The notes beneath the pieces are model-generated. The model saw only the letters and a list, made by a program, of their open reading frames with translations, ran no database searches and was not told where the DNA came from. Positions 49,363-58,258 of a DNA stretch of 64,000 nt are shown here, piece after piece. The DNA is from Aquipseudomonas ullengensis (GTDB taxonomy: Bacteria; Pseudomonadota; Gammaproteobacteria; Pseudomonadales; Pseudomonadaceae). The stretch lies in the NCBI RefSeq assembly GCF_014174475.1, contig NZ_JACJUD010000001.1, positions 744,001-808,000 of the forward strand. Direction: 5' to 3'. Every line of letters starts with the position of its first letter. Position 1 is the stretch's first letter. A program made the position numbers and the translations under genes.

Positions 49363-50635
49363 GCTTGTGGGTCTCCTTGGTGTTGCCATAGCGGGAAATA
49401 TCCAGGCCTTCGGCGCTGATCTGCGGACGCTTTTTCGCGATCAGGTCGGCGAGGAAACGGCCGGAGCCGCAGGCCATGGTCCAGCCAAGGGTACCGTGTC
49501 CGGTGTTGAGGAACAGGTTGCGATAGGCGGTGGCGCCGACGATCGGGGTGCCGTCCGGAGTGGTCGGGCGCAGCCCGGTCCAGAACTCGGCCTGGGCCAG
49601 ATCGCCACCCTGCGGGTACAGATCGGCGGTGATCATTTCCAGGGTTTCGCGGCGACGCGGGTTGAGGCTCAGGTCAAAACCGGCGATCTCGGCCATGCCG
49701 CCGACGCGGATGCGGTTGTCGAAACGGGTAATGGCGACCTTGTAGGTCTCGTCGAGAATGGTCGACGCCGGCGCCATGGCCGCGTTGGTGATCGGCACGG
49801 TCAGCGAGTAACCCTTGAGCGGGTAGACCGGCGCCTTTATGCCCAGCGGCTTGAGCAGTTGCGGGCTGTAGCTGCCGAGGGCGAGCACGTAGCGGTCGGC
49901 GGTTTCCAGCTTGCCGTCGATCCACACGCCGTTGATGCGGTCACCGGCGTGGTCGAGGCGCTGGATGTTCTGGCCGAAGCGGAACTCCACGCCCAGGTCC
50001 TTGGCCATCTGCGCCAACTTGGTGGTGAACACCTGGCAGTCGCCGGTCTGGTCGTTGGGCAGGCGCAGGGCGCCGGCGAGCTTGTCGGTAACCGAGGCCA
50101 GGGCCGGTTCGACGCGGGCGATGCCGGCGCGGTCGAGCAATTCGTACGGCACGCCGGACTGCTTCAGGACGGCGATGTCCTTGGCGGCGTTGTCGAGCTG
50201 GGCCTGGGTGCGGAACAGCTGGGTGGTGCCCAGTTGGCGGCCTTCGTAGCTGATGCCGGTCTCGGCACGCAGCTCGTCGAGGCAGTCGCGGCTGTACTCG
50301 GACAGACGCACCATGCGCTCCTTGTTCACCGCGTAGCGGCTGGCGGTGCAGTTGCGCAGCATCTGCGCCATCCACAGGTATTGGTCGATATCGGCGGTGG
50401 CCTTGATCGCCAGCGGTGCGTGTTTCTGCAGCAGCCATTTGATGGCTTTCAGCGGCACGCCTGGAGCGGCCCAGGGCGAGGCATAGCCGGGGGAGACCTG
50501 GCCGGCGTTGGCGAAGCTGGTTTCCAGGGCCGGGCCGTTCTGGCGATCGACCACCACCACTTCGAAGCCGGCACGGGCCAGGTAGTAGGCGCTGGCGGTA
50601 CCGATCACACCACTGCCAAGAACCAGAACACGCAT
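49337..50635 (-). CDS. dadA: D-amino acid dehydrogenase
   Basis: 432 residues. FAD protein: [20 protein letters not shown] is the Rossmann GxGxx[21 protein letters not shown] follows, and the C-terminal [20 protein letters not shown] closes the FAD site. It oxidises D-alanine and other D-amino acids to keto acids and passes electrons to the quinone pool. First gene of dadA-ridA-dadX; an inverted repeat at 50743-50815 in its upstream region is a candidate Lrp site. Confidence 0.96.
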   Translation of the reverse strand: MRVLVLGSGVIGTASAYYLARAGFEVVVVDRQNGPALETSFANAGQVSPGYASPWAAPGVPLKAIKWLLQKHAPLAIKATADIDQYLWMAQMLRNCTASRYAVNKERMVRLSEYSRDCLDELRAETGISYEGRQLGTTQLFRTQAQLDNAAKDIAVLKQSGVPYELLDRAGIARVEPALASVTDKLAGALRLPNDQTGDCQVFTTKLAQMAKDLGVEFRFGQNIQRLDHAGDRINGVWIDGKLETADRYVLALGSYSPQLLKPLGIKAPVYPLKGYSLTVPITNAAMAPASTILDETYKVAITRFDNRIRVGGMAEIAGFDLSLNPRRRETLEMITADLYPQGGDLAQAEFWTGLRPTTPDGTPIVGATAYRNLFLNTGHGTLGWTMACGSGRFLADLIAKKRPQISAEGLDISRYGNTKETHKHVHPAPAH

Positions 50636-50742
50636 GGTTGTCTCCCTCGTCGCGAGCTTTCGCTGGCGTTTGTTTTACTGAGCACGATTGAGCGCAGTAT
50701 AGGAAGACAACAGCAGTGTTATTCACTGTTTAGAATGGCTTA

Positions 50743-50815
50743 TTTGGCGATAAATTCTGGCCAGTTCGCCTTTTTCGGAGAGCCATGCAACCTGCTAAAG
50801 GGCTTTATCGCCAAA
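50743..50815. promoter_or_regulatory. Long-range inverted repeat upstream of dadA
   Basis: TTTGGCGATAAA (50743-50754) and TTTATCGCCAAA (50804-50815) are perfect 12-bp inverted complements 49 bp apart, 108 bp and further upstream of dadA. Lrp proteins often bind such phased pairs and wrap DNA. The lrp gene of this window is the natural candidate. Confidence 0.5.
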
Positions 50816-50877
50816 ACAGCAGGTAAAACTCTCGCAGCGGAATAATTTACAGGGCGCCAGCAAACCCAGGCGCCAGG

Positions 50878-51222
50878 CTACTTGCGCAGCCACTTGCCGT
50901 TGACCTGGATGTACTGCCCGGCCGGGGTCTTCTCCAGCGCCTTCTGCCCGGCCAGGGCTTCCACGTCACCGAGTTGCAGGCCGTTGTCCTTGGCCAGGCG
51001 CTGGTATTCGGCCTGGCGCGCCTGGTTGATCAGCGTGGCGATTTCCGCAGCCGAACCACTCGGGCTGACCACGCCGAGATAGCCGTCGGGTTGTTCGCCC
51101 AGCTGGCCACTGCTCTTGGCCGTGCCGAGGGCACTCATCGCTTCGTTGAGGTTCATCGCCAGGGCCGGCAAGCTGAGGCTCAGGGCCAGCAGGCCGCAGG
51201 CCAGGGTGCGCTGTAGTTTCAT
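50878..51222 (-). CDS. ydbL: YdbL family exported protein (DUF1318)
   Basis: 114 residues from ATG at 51222, with AAGGAG upstream. Signal peptide (MKLQRTLACGLLALSLSLPA) then MNLNEAMSALGTAKSSGQLG and the conserved TLINQARQAEYQRLAK and YIQVNGKWLRK. This is the DUF1318/YdbL protein, which accompanies YdbH and YnbE. Together the three form an envelope system. Confidence 0.88.
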   Translation of the reverse strand: MKLQRTLACGLLALSLSLPALAMNLNEAMSALGTAKSSGQLGEQPDGYLGVVSPSGSAAEIATLINQARQAEYQRLAKDNGLQLGDVEALAGQKALEKTPAGQYIQVNGKWLRK

Positions 51223-51242
51223 GAAGGGCTCCTTGCAGGCGC

Positions 51243-51434
51243 TCAGAACAGGCCGCTGTCTTCGTTGATGATGGAATCCAGGGCCTTGTCGACCTTGATG
51301 TAGATTTCGTGCTCGATCTTCACGTTGAGGTTGATGTTGATCGGCTCGCTGGGCATGGCCAGCTGCACCGTGGGGGTACAGGCGGCGCTCAGGCCGCCGA
51401 GCCACAGGACGACCAGCAGGGCGCGCAGGCGCAT
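51243..51434 (-). CDS. ynbE: YnbE-type lipoprotein
   Basis: 63 residues from ATG at 51434. Lipobox LSAAC ends a short signal sequence, followed by PTVQLAMPSEPININLNVKI, the typical YnbE segment. YnbE is an outer-membrane lipoprotein that extends the beta-structure of YdbH. The gene starts two bases after the ydbH stop and is followed by ydbL 20 bp later. Confidence 0.88.
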   Translation of the reverse strand: MRLRALLVVLWLGGLSAACTPTVQLAMPSEPININLNVKIEHEIYIKVDKALDSIINEDSGLF

Positions 51435-51436
51435 GG

Positions 51437-53659
51437 TCAGTTCTCCTTCTGCGGATCATTGCGTTGCCGCAGGCGTTGCTGCACACGCTGGCGGATGGTT
51501 TCGCTCACCCGGTCGGTGAGTTGCAGGCTGGTCAGCAAGGCCGGGATGTCCTCTTGCAGGTTGACGTTGAGGTTGATCGGCCGGCCCTTCTCCACATCCG
51601 GGTTGCGCCCTTGCAGGCGCAGGGCCAGTTGCAGCTTGCCGTCGGCAGCATAGCTAACCGCACTGTCGAGCAGGTCGAAGTGGAAGTCGTCGAGGGCATC
51701 CACCACCAGCTGCATGCCGGGATTACTGCGGCCCAGGGCGCGGATCTTCTCCGAGCGGAACTGCAGGTAACCCGGCGCCTGGGCCGCCATCTGGCCCTGT
51801 TCGATGCGCAGGCCGGCGGCGTCCAGCAACAGCGGCAGCTCACCGCGCAAACTGCCACGACCGGCCAACCCTTCTGCAGGGTAGACCCGGAAGATCTCCT
51901 CCAGTTGCACGTCCTTGAACTGCAGCGGCAGGCGCTGGCTGGGCTGGGCCAGGTCCAGTTGCCCGGCCGGCAGCCAGGCCTGGCCGTTGAACACGCCGGT
52001 CTCTGCGCTCTGCCAGGACAGCAAGCCCTGCAGGGGCTGCCCGAGCCGGGCGACATAGCGCCCCTGCAGCTGCAGCGGGCCGATTGGCAACCCCGGATTG
52101 AGCTGCTGCAGGCTCAGCTGCGGCAGCTCCAGGCTCAGTTGGTCGCCGCGCAGCTGCAGGTTCAGCTGGCCATCCAGGCCGCTGAGCTCGCTACGGTCGT
52201 AGATCCCGGCCAGGCCCTTGAACTGCAGGCCCAGATCCAGCCGCAGCGGCGCCCAGGCTGGCAGCTGCAGGCTGGCCTGGCCGAGCAGACGCCCGTTGCT
52301 GACCTGCAACAGCGCCGGCCAGGCGCGGGCGGTCTGGCTCAGCGGATTGCCGGCGCGGAAGAACACCTCGGCCAGTTTGCCGGACAACTGCAGCGCGCCC
52401 TGGGCATCGCGTACCCCGTCGACATTCAGGCTGAGCCCTGCCGCGTTGCTCACGGCACCCTGCAGGCGCTGCTGCTGGGCATCGGCCTGCAGCTGGCCGC
52501 TGAACTGCCAGGCCTGAGGCAGCAGCTCGGCCTGTTCCAGCTTGGCCACGCTCAGCTGCAACGGGCCGCTCAGGCTCGGGCTGGCGCCCAGTTGCAGGGA
52601 CATCCCGGCCAGCTTGGCCTGCAGTTGCTGCACGCGCAGCGCGTCCGTGAGCTGCAGGCGCTTGGCCTGCAGGCTGGACGAAGGCTGCAGGCTGATCTGC
52701 CACTGCTGCGCGGCGAGCGTTGCGTTCGCCTTGAGGTCGACCGCCAGGCCTTCGGCACTCAGGCTTTGGTACTGCAACTGCGGGCTGTTGAGCTGCAACG
52801 TGGCGCTGAAGGTGCCGCTGCCGTCACGCAGGCGTTGCCCATCCAGCAAGCTCACCCCAGGCGCCAGCGCCATCTGCCAACTGGCCTGCAGGCGCAGGGA
52901 CGCCTGGGTGTCGAGCAGGCGCTGGTCGGTGGTCTGCCATTGCTGCAGCCAGACGAACAGGCCGCGGCTATCGGCCAGCTGCACCAGCTCCAGCTCACCT
53001 TGCCAGTGGCTGACGCCCGCCTCTTCGCGCAGCTCGCTGCGCACTGTGAGCAGGGGTTGCCGGTCGAGTTGCGCGTCGGCCAGCAATTGCCAGCGGCCGT
53101 CGCGCTGCACCAGGTTTGCCTGCACGTCGAGACTGCGCAGCCCCGTTTGCAGTTGCAGGCGCAACTCGGCGGGCTGCTGCAATTCGCCGGCATGCTGCAG
53201 GTGCAGGCTGCCGAGCAGCGCACAGCGGCCCGTGGCACAGGGCAACTCCAGGCTGAGCTGGTCGACCGCCAGTTGCCGTGGCAACCAGGCCAGGCTGTCG
53301 AGCAGCGCTTGCGGATCACTGGCTGGCGCACCCTCGCCCTGCCCCGCCTGCCAGCTCAGCTGCAACGCCTGGCTGCGCACTGCCGGCAGATACAGGCGCT
53401 GCTGTGCCCACTGCGGCCAGGCCAGTTGCAACGCGCTCGCGCTCACCTGCAGGCGACTGCCATCGGCGCCGTCGCGCAGCAGCGTCAGGTGCTCCACCTG
53501 CAGCCCCGCGCGCGACAGCTGCAGGCCCTGCCAGTGCAGCTGGCTGACGCCCTGCGCCGCCAGCAAGCCGCGCCAGGCCAGCCACAGCAGCGCCACCAGC
53601 AGCAACAGTGCCAGCAGCAGCTTGCCCAGCAGGCGGGTTCCCGTATGGCGCAACGGCAT
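51437..53659 (-). CDS. ydbH: YdbH family envelope-spanning protein (AsmA/TamB-like)
   Basis: 740 residues from ATG at 53659; upstream in-frame residues lack similarity. One N-terminal membrane helix (LLGKLLLALLLLVALLWLAW) precedes a long periplasmic region rich in leucine and glutamine, ending in the DUF748/YdbH-like NLNVNLQEDIPALLTSLQLT. E. coli YdbH, with TamB and YhdP, bridges inner and outer membranes and is needed for phospholipid transport to the outer membrane. First gene of ydbH-ynbE-ydbL. Divergent from lrp. Confidence 0.88.
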   Translation of the reverse strand: MPLRHTGTRLLGKLLLALLLLVALLWLAWRGLLAAQGVSQLHWQGLQLSRAGLQVEHLTLLRDGADGSRLQVSASALQLAWPQWAQQRLYLPAVRSQALQLSWQAGQGEGAPASDPQALLDSLAWLPRQLAVDQLSLELPCATGRCALLGSLHLQHAGELQQPAELRLQLQTGLRSLDVQANLVQRDGRWQLLADAQLDRQPLLTVRSELREEAGVSHWQGELELVQLADSRGLFVWLQQWQTTDQRLLDTQASLRLQASWQMALAPGVSLLDGQRLRDGSGTFSATLQLNSPQLQYQSLSAEGLAVDLKANATLAAQQWQISLQPSSSLQAKRLQLTDALRVQQLQAKLAGMSLQLGASPSLSGPLQLSVAKLEQAELLPQAWQFSGQLQADAQQQRLQGAVSNAAGLSLNVDGVRDAQGALQLSGKLAEVFFRAGNPLSQTARAWPALLQVSNGRLLGQASLQLPAWAPLRLDLGLQFKGLAGIYDRSELSGLDGQLNLQLRGDQLSLELPQLSLQQLNPGLPIGPLQLQGRYVARLGQPLQGLLSWQSAETGVFNGQAWLPAGQLDLAQPSQRLPLQFKDVQLEEIFRVYPAEGLAGRGSLRGELPLLLDAAGLRIEQGQMAAQAPGYLQFRSEKIRALGRSNPGMQLVVDALDDFHFDLLDSAVSYAADGKLQLALRLQGRNPDVEKGRPINLNVNLQEDIPALLTSLQLTDRVSETIRQRVQQRLRQRNDPQKEN

Positions 53660-53754
53660 GGCACAACGTCCTCGGCGACAGCCCTTGGTGGTCAGGGTGG
53701 CGGCCGCTCCCGGCAAGATCAAGGCGTTTCGCCTGGCCAGTGTTTTCCGCTGGT

Positions 53755-53778
53755 TTCGTCGCTATATTGACCGACGAA
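53755..53778. promoter_or_regulatory. Inverted repeat over the likely lrp promoter
   Basis: TTCGTCG-N10-CGACGAA is a perfect 7-bp inverted repeat whose spacer CTATATTGAC contains a -10-like TATATT. It lies 38 bp upstream of lrp and could be an autoregulatory operator. Confidence 0.5.
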
Positions 53779-53815
53779 TACTGGAACCTTCGCGGCTTTC
53801 ACAGAGATATCCCCC

Positions 53816-54304
53816 ATGAGAACCCAACACCAGAGCCGGCGCGAGCTGGACAAGATCGACCGCAATATCCTGCGCATCCTGCAGGAAGACGGGCGCATCA
53901 GCTTTACCGAACTGGGCGAGCGGGTCGGCCTGTCGACCACCCCCTGCACCGAGCGCGTACGCCGCCTGGAGCGCGAGGGGATCATCATGGGCTACCACGC
54001 GCGGCTCAACCCGCAGCAGCTCAAGGCCAGCCTGCTGGTGTTCGTCGAGATCAGCCTGGACTACAAGTCCGGCGACACCTTCGAGGACTTCCGCCGCGCG
54101 GTGCTCAAGCTGCCGCACGTGCTGGAATGCCACCTGGTCAGCGGCGACTTCGACTACCTGGTGAAGGCGCGGATCAACGAGATGGCCAGCTACCGCAAGC
54201 TGCTCGGCGACATCCTGCTCAAGCTGCCGCATGTGCGCGAATCGAAGTCGTACATCGTCATGGAAGAGGTCAAGGAGAGCCTGAGTCTGCCGGTGCCGGA
54301 GTGA
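53816..54304 (+). CDS. lrp: Lrp/AsnC family regulator (leucine-responsive type)
   Basis: 162 residues. N-terminal helix-turn-helix (LDKIDRNILRILQEDGRISF and TELGERVGLSTTPCTERVRR) and a C-terminal RAM domain (VFVEISLDYKSGDTFEDFRR, CHLVSGDFDYLVKARINEMA). The length and proximity to dadA fit the Lrp that activates D-amino-acid catabolism in Pseudomonas (called DadR). Candidate sites: its own promoter and the dadA upstream pair. Confidence 0.92.
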   Translation: MRTQHQSRRELDKIDRNILRILQEDGRISFTELGERVGLSTTPCTERVRRLEREGIIMGYHARLNPQQLKASLLVFVEISLDYKSGDTFEDFRRAVLKLPHVLECHLVSGDFDYLVKARINEMASYRKLLGDILLKLPHVRESKSYIVMEEVKESLSLPVPE

Positions 54305-54326
54305 GTCCTACGCGCCACTCGCCGCC

Positions 54327-54418
54327 GTAGGCTGGGTAGAGACGCGCAGCGGTGAAACCCAGCAGCGTAGTCGCAGGCTTACCGGCGCTGGGTTTCGCTA
54401 CGCTCTACGCCAGCCTAC
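54327..54418. repeat. Inverted-repeat element between lrp and YkgJ-type gene (92 bp)
   Basis: Begins GTAGGCTGGGTAGAGACGCG and ends in CGCCAGCCTAC; internal GAAACCCAGC and GCTGGGTTTC are inverted. Same family as 43990-44153, here also between convergent genes. Confidence 0.7.
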
Positions 54419-54465
54419 ACAGTGCACAGGGTGGAAAACTGCTCAGCGTTTTCCACCACAAATTC

Positions 54466-54819
54466 TCAGACCAGGCGCTGCCGGGTGCTGGCGATCAGTT
54501 GATGCACCTGCCGCTCGACCTGCGGCTCGATCGGCGTTTCCGGGCCCTGCCCGCGCGGGCATGGCAGGCTCGGTGTGGTGCCGAACAGGCGGCAGATCAG
54601 CGGGCGCTGGTCGTACACCGTGCAGCCCTGCGGGCCGAGGTGCACGCAGTTGAATTCGGCCAGTGCGGCGTCATGTTCGGCGTCGCTCTTCACCGGCAGG
54701 CGTGCCAGCTCTTCGGACGAGGCCGTCACCGGGCCGCAGCAATCGTGGCAGCCGGGCACACAGGCGAACCCGGGGATCTGCCGGCGCAGGTGGTCGATCT
54801 TGCGGTTGGTACAACTCAT
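54466..54819 (-). CDS. YkgJ family cysteine cluster protein
   Basis: 117 residues from ATG at 54819; a TTG five codons upstream is in frame. The cysteine pattern GFACVPGCHDCCGPVTASSE plus FNCVHLGPQGCTVYDQRP and LICRLFGTTPSLPCP is the YkgJ/UPF0153 zinc- or iron-binding motif. Its function is not established. It is convergent with lrp and divergent from the oxidoreductase gene. Confidence 0.88.
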   Translation of the reverse strand: MSCTNRKIDHLRRQIPGFACVPGCHDCCGPVTASSEELARLPVKSDAEHDAALAEFNCVHLGPQGCTVYDQRPLICRLFGTTPSLPCPRGQGPETPIEPQVERQVHQLIASTRQRLV

Positions 54820-54993
54820 GGGCACGCTCGGCAATGAATCTGCGCAGTTTACCCGGCACCGACCAGCAAACCCGCTCGAGCGATAGCCGGCTGCCAGGAA
54901 AAACAGTTTTTACCATTCCCCCTCTTGGCGAGTAGCGGATCCCGTGCTTATCCTGCGTCAAATTTTAACAACACCCACTACAGGATTTCGCAC

Positions 54994-56328
54994 ATGAACG
55001 CCCGCGTTCACCAGCCGCAACAGCCAGCCGTGCACAGTGATCGGCACGCTCCCTCCTACTACGCCGCCACTGCCAACCAGCAGCTGGCCTATCCGCCGCT
55101 GGCGGGTGAGGAGCTGGCTGATGTGTGCATTGTCGGTGGCGGGTTCTCCGGCCTGAATACCGCTATCGAGCTGGCCCAGAAGGGCTTCTCGGTGGTGCTA
55201 CTGGAGGCACACCAGATCGGCTGGGGCGCCAGCGGGCGCAATGGCGGGCAGCTGATCCGCGGCGTCGGCCACGGCGTCGAGCAGTTCGCCTCGGTGATCG
55301 GCCAGGACGGTGTGCGGTCGCTCAAGCTGATGGGCCTGGAAGCGGTGGAGATCGTTCGCCGACGCGTCGAGCAATTCAACATCAACTGCGACCTGACCTG
55401 GGGCTACTGCGACCTGGCCAACAAGCCGGCGCACCTGGACGGCTTCGCCGAAGACAAGGCCGAGCTGGAAAGCCTCGGCTACCGCCACGAGCTACGCCTG
55501 CTGCAACCGGAGCAGATGCACCAGGTGGTCGGCTCCGACCGCTATGCCGGCGGCCTGATCGACATGGGCTCCGGCCACCTGCACCCGCTCAACCTGGCGC
55601 TCGGCGAAGCCGCCGCGGCCGCCAGCCTGGGCGTGCGCCTGTTCGAACAGTCGGCGGTCACCCGCATCGACTACGGCCCGGAGGTGAAGGTGCATACCGC
55701 CACGGGCCATGTGCGCGCCAAGACCCTGGTGCTGGGCTGTAACGCCTACCTCAACGACCTCAACGGCAAGCTCGGCGGCAAGGTGCTGCCCGCGGGTAGC
55801 TACGTGATCGCCACCGAGCCGCTGTCCCCGGCCCAGGCACGCAACCTGATCCCGCAGAACATGGCGCTGTGCGACCAGCGGGTAACGGTGGATTACTTCC
55901 GCCTGTCCGCCGATAACCGCCTGCTGTTCGGCGGCGCCTGCCACTACTCGGGCCGCGACCCGGTGGATATCGCCGCCTACATGCGGCCGAAGATGCTGCA
56001 GGTGTTCCCGCACCTGAAAGACGTGAAGATCGACTACCAGTGGGGCGGCATGATCGGCATCGGCGCCAACCGCCTGCCACAGATCGGCCGGCTCAAGGAC
56101 CAGGCCAACGTGTTCTACGCCCAGGCCTATTCCGGCCACGGCGTGAATGCCACCCACCTGGCCGGCAAGCTGCTGGCCGAGGCCATCAGCGGCCAGCAGG
56201 GTGGCGGCTTCGAGCTGTTCAACCAAGTGCCGCACATGACCTTCCCCGGCGGCCAGCACCTGCGCTCGCCGCTGCTGGCGCTGGGTATGGCCTGGTACCG
56301 GCTGAAGGAAGCGGTCGGCCTGGTCTGA
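54994..56328 (+). CDS. pauB4: FAD-dependent amine oxidoreductase (PauB/PuuB type)
   Basis: 444 residues from ATG at 54994. FAD-binding DVCIVGGGFSGLNTAIELAQ near residue 43, GWGASGRNGGQLIRGVGHGV, and the C-terminal FYAQAYSGHGVNATHLAGKL. It belongs to the DAO family that oxidises gamma-glutamylated polyamines (PuuB/PauB); the locus corresponds to P. aeruginosa PA5309 (PauB4). It may act with KauB, a dehydrogenase encoded 3.4 kb downstream. A single REP unit follows it. Confidence 0.88.
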   Translation: MNARVHQPQQPAVHSDRHAPSYYAATANQQLAYPPLAGEELADVCIVGGGFSGLNTAIELAQKGFSVVLLEAHQIGWGASGRNGGQLIRGVGHGVEQFASVIGQDGVRSLKLMGLEAVEIVRRRVEQFNINCDLTWGYCDLANKPAHLDGFAEDKAELESLGYRHELRLLQPEQMHQVVGSDRYAGGLIDMGSGHLHPLNLALGEAAAAASLGVRLFEQSAVTRIDYGPEVKVHTATGHVRAKTLVLGCNAYLNDLNGKLGGKVLPAGSYVIATEPLSPAQARNLIPQNMALCDQRVTVDYFRLSADNRLLFGGACHYSGRDPVDIAAYMRPKMLQVFPHLKDVKIDYQWGGMIGIGANRLPQIGRLKDQANVFYAQAYSGHGVNATHLAGKLLAEAISGQQGGGFELFNQVPHMTFPGGQHLRSPLLALGMAWYRLKEAVGLV

Positions 56329-56355
56329 CCCTGCTTCGCTAACGAATCCGCCACC

Positions 56356-56382
56356 TGTAGGAGCCGCCCTTAACGCGGCAAG
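56356..56382. repeat. Single REP-like unit
   Basis: TGTAGGAGCCGCCCTTAACG, a divergent Pseudomonas REP, lies 28 bp after the pauB4 stop and before the convergent DUF1127 gene. No inverted partner is seen. Confidence 0.6.
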
Positions 56383-56409
56383 GCCTGCAGACAAGAGAGC
56401 GGCAGGCTC

Positions 56410-56634
56410 TCAGCGCAGCAGTTGCCAGAACGGCCGCGTCGCTTCCTGGCGCGCCTGCTCGGCAGTCAGGCCAATGTCGTCGAGCAAATGGCTATCCAGC
56501 TGCAACAGTGCCCGCCGCGTCGCCAGGCGCTGGCACAGCCGCTGCCAGCGAGCAGCCAGTTTCCGCAAAGGCAGCCGCGCAGGCAGTACCTCGTGCTCAC
56601 GCAATGTGACAGATAGATCGCTCAATTCGCGCAT
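56410..56634 (-). CDS. DUF1127 family small protein
   Basis: 74 residues from ATG at 56634. The conserved C-terminal block (ATRRALLQLDSHLLDDIGLT and AEQARQEATRPFW) is the YjiS/DUF1127 signature. Members bind RNA or respond to stress in alphaproteobacteria. It is divergent from the MocR gene, with which it shares a promoter region carrying ATACAGA repeats. Confidence 0.85.
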   Translation of the reverse strand: MRELSDLSVTLREHEVLPARLPLRKLAARWQRLCQRLATRRALLQLDSHLLDDIGLTAEQARQEATRPFWQLLR

Positions 56635-56693
56635 GGCCGCAGCCTCCGCCGGTTCACCCCTGGGAGACCATGATGCGGACCGACGGCAGAGCA

Positions 56694-56776
56694 ATACAGA
56701 CTCAACGTATTAGAATTATCTCCATACAGATTGCGCAGAAACCGCTCTGAATGGGCTATTTTGCGTGCATCTGTAT
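56694..56776. promoter_or_regulatory. ATACAGA repeats in the DUF1127-MocR intergenic region
   Basis: ATACAGA occurs at 56694-56700 and 56724-56730, exactly 30 bp apart in the same orientation, and as its inverse TCTGTAT at 56770-56776. The pattern fits a MocR operator (direct repeats plus inverted partner). Inferred, not tested. Confidence 0.55.
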
Positions 56777-56807
56777 TGCTTTCTGCATATCCGAGCTGGA
56801 GACTGTC

Positions 56808-58232
56808 ATGACCCTCTACCTGAACCTGGCCGAATTGCTCGGCGACCGCATCGAACAGGGCCTGTACCGTCCCGGTGACCGCCTGCCCTCGGTGCGCGCC
56901 CTCAGCCAGGAGCACGGGGTCAGCCTGAGTACCGTGCAGCAGGCCTATCGGCACCTGGAAGACCAGGGTCTGGCCACGCCCCGGCCGAAATCCGGCTACT
57001 TCGTGCCCGCCTCGCGCCAGGTGCCGGCCCTGCCCGAGATCAGCCGCACGGCGCAGCGCCCGGTGGAAGTCTCGCAGTGGGATCAGGTGCTGGAACAGGT
57101 CAGCAGCGCCCCGGACGAACGCACCATCCAGCTCGGTCGCGGCCGCCCGGACATCAGCGTGCCGACCCTCAAGCCGCTGCTGCGTTCGCTGTCGCGCCTG
57201 AGCCGGCGCCAGGACCTCAGCGGCCTGACCTACGGCAGCATCTACGGCGACCGCAGCCTGCGCGAACAGGTCTCGCGCCTGCTGCTGGATTCCGGCTGCC
57301 AGATTGCCGCCGACGAAATCATCATCACCACCGGCTGCCACGAAGCGCTGTCGGCGGCGATCCGCGCCATCTGCGAGCCGGGCGACATCGTCGCGGTCGA
57401 CTCGCCGAGTTTCCATGGCGTGATGCAGGCCCTCAAGGGCTTCGGCATGAAGGCCCTGGAGCTGCCCACCGACCCGCTCACCGGGATCAGCCTGGAAGCC
57501 CTCGAACTGGCCCTCGAACAATGGCCGATCAAGGCCATCCAGCTGACGCCGACCTGCAACAACCCGCTCGGCTACATCATGCCCGAGGCCAACAAGCGCG
57601 CCCTGCTGACCCTCGCCCAGCGCTACGACGTGGCGATCATCGAGGACGACGTGTACGGCGACCTGGCCTACCGCTACCCACGCCCACCGACCATCAAGTC
57701 GTTCGACGAAGACGGCCGCGTGCTGCTCTGCAGCTCCTTCTCCAAGACCCTGGCGCCAGGCCTGCGCATCGGCTGGATCGCGCCGGGGCGCTACCGCGAC
57801 CGCGTGCTGCACATGAAATACATGGGCACCGGCTCCACCGCACAACTGCCGCAGATGGCCCTGGCCGAGTTCATCGCCGGCGGCCATTACGAACCGCACC
57901 TGCGCCGTATGCGCGCCCAGTACCAGCGCAGCCGCGATCTGATGATCGAATGGATCAGCCGTTACTTTCCGGCCTCGGTGAAGATCAGCCAGCCGCAGGG
58001 CAGCTTCATGATCTGGGTCGAACTGCCCGAAGGCTTCGACAGCCACCGACTCAACCGCGAGCTGCGCGCCCATGGCGTACAGATCGCCACCGGCAGCATC
58101 TTTTCCGCCTCGGGCAAGTTCCGCAATTGCCTGCGCATGAACTACGCGGCCAAGCCCACTGCTACGGTCGAACAGGCGGTGCGCACCGTCGGCGAGCTGG
58201 CTGCACAGCTCCTCGCCGAGCAGGCCGGATAG
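56808..58232 (+). CDS. MocR family (GntR-aminotransferase) transcriptional regulator
   Basis: 474 residues from ATG at 56808, eight bases after TGGAGA. A GntR winged helix at the N-terminus (LAELLGDRIEQGLYRPGDRL and EHGVSLSTVQQAYRHLEDQG) is fused to a fold type I aminotransferase domain with PLP lysine K313 in SSFSKTLAPGLRIGW. MocR regulators use PLP as a sensor ligand. The regulated genes may be DUF1127 or the nearby MFS and kauB genes. The ATACAGA repeats upstream are candidate sites. Confidence 0.92.
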   Translation: MTLYLNLAELLGDRIEQGLYRPGDRLPSVRALSQEHGVSLSTVQQAYRHLEDQGLATPRPKSGYFVPASRQVPALPEISRTAQRPVEVSQWDQVLEQVSSAPDERTIQLGRGRPDISVPTLKPLLRSLSRLSRRQDLSGLTYGSIYGDRSLREQVSRLLLDSGCQIAADEIIITTGCHEALSAAIRAICEPGDIVAVDSPSFHGVMQALKGFGMKALELPTDPLTGISLEALELALEQWPIKAIQLTPTCNNPLGYIMPEANKRALLTLAQRYDVAIIEDDVYGDLAYRYPRPPTIKSFDEDGRVLLCSSFSKTLAPGLRIGWIAPGRYRDRVLHMKYMGTGSTAQLPQMALAEFIAGGHYEPHLRRMRAQYQRSRDLMIEWISRYFPASVKISQPQGSFMIWVELPEGFDSHRLNRELRAHGVQIATGSIFSASGKFRNCLRMNYAAKPTATVEQAVRTVGELAAQLLAEQAG

Positions 58233-58258
58233 CGCCCGCCAACGGCCAGTAGCGACGC

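Noticed and set aside
51464..53770. A 768-codon plus-strand frame opposite ydbH
   Set aside because: It mirrors the leucine/glutamine-rich ydbH codons (CTG/CAG) and has no recognisable domain.
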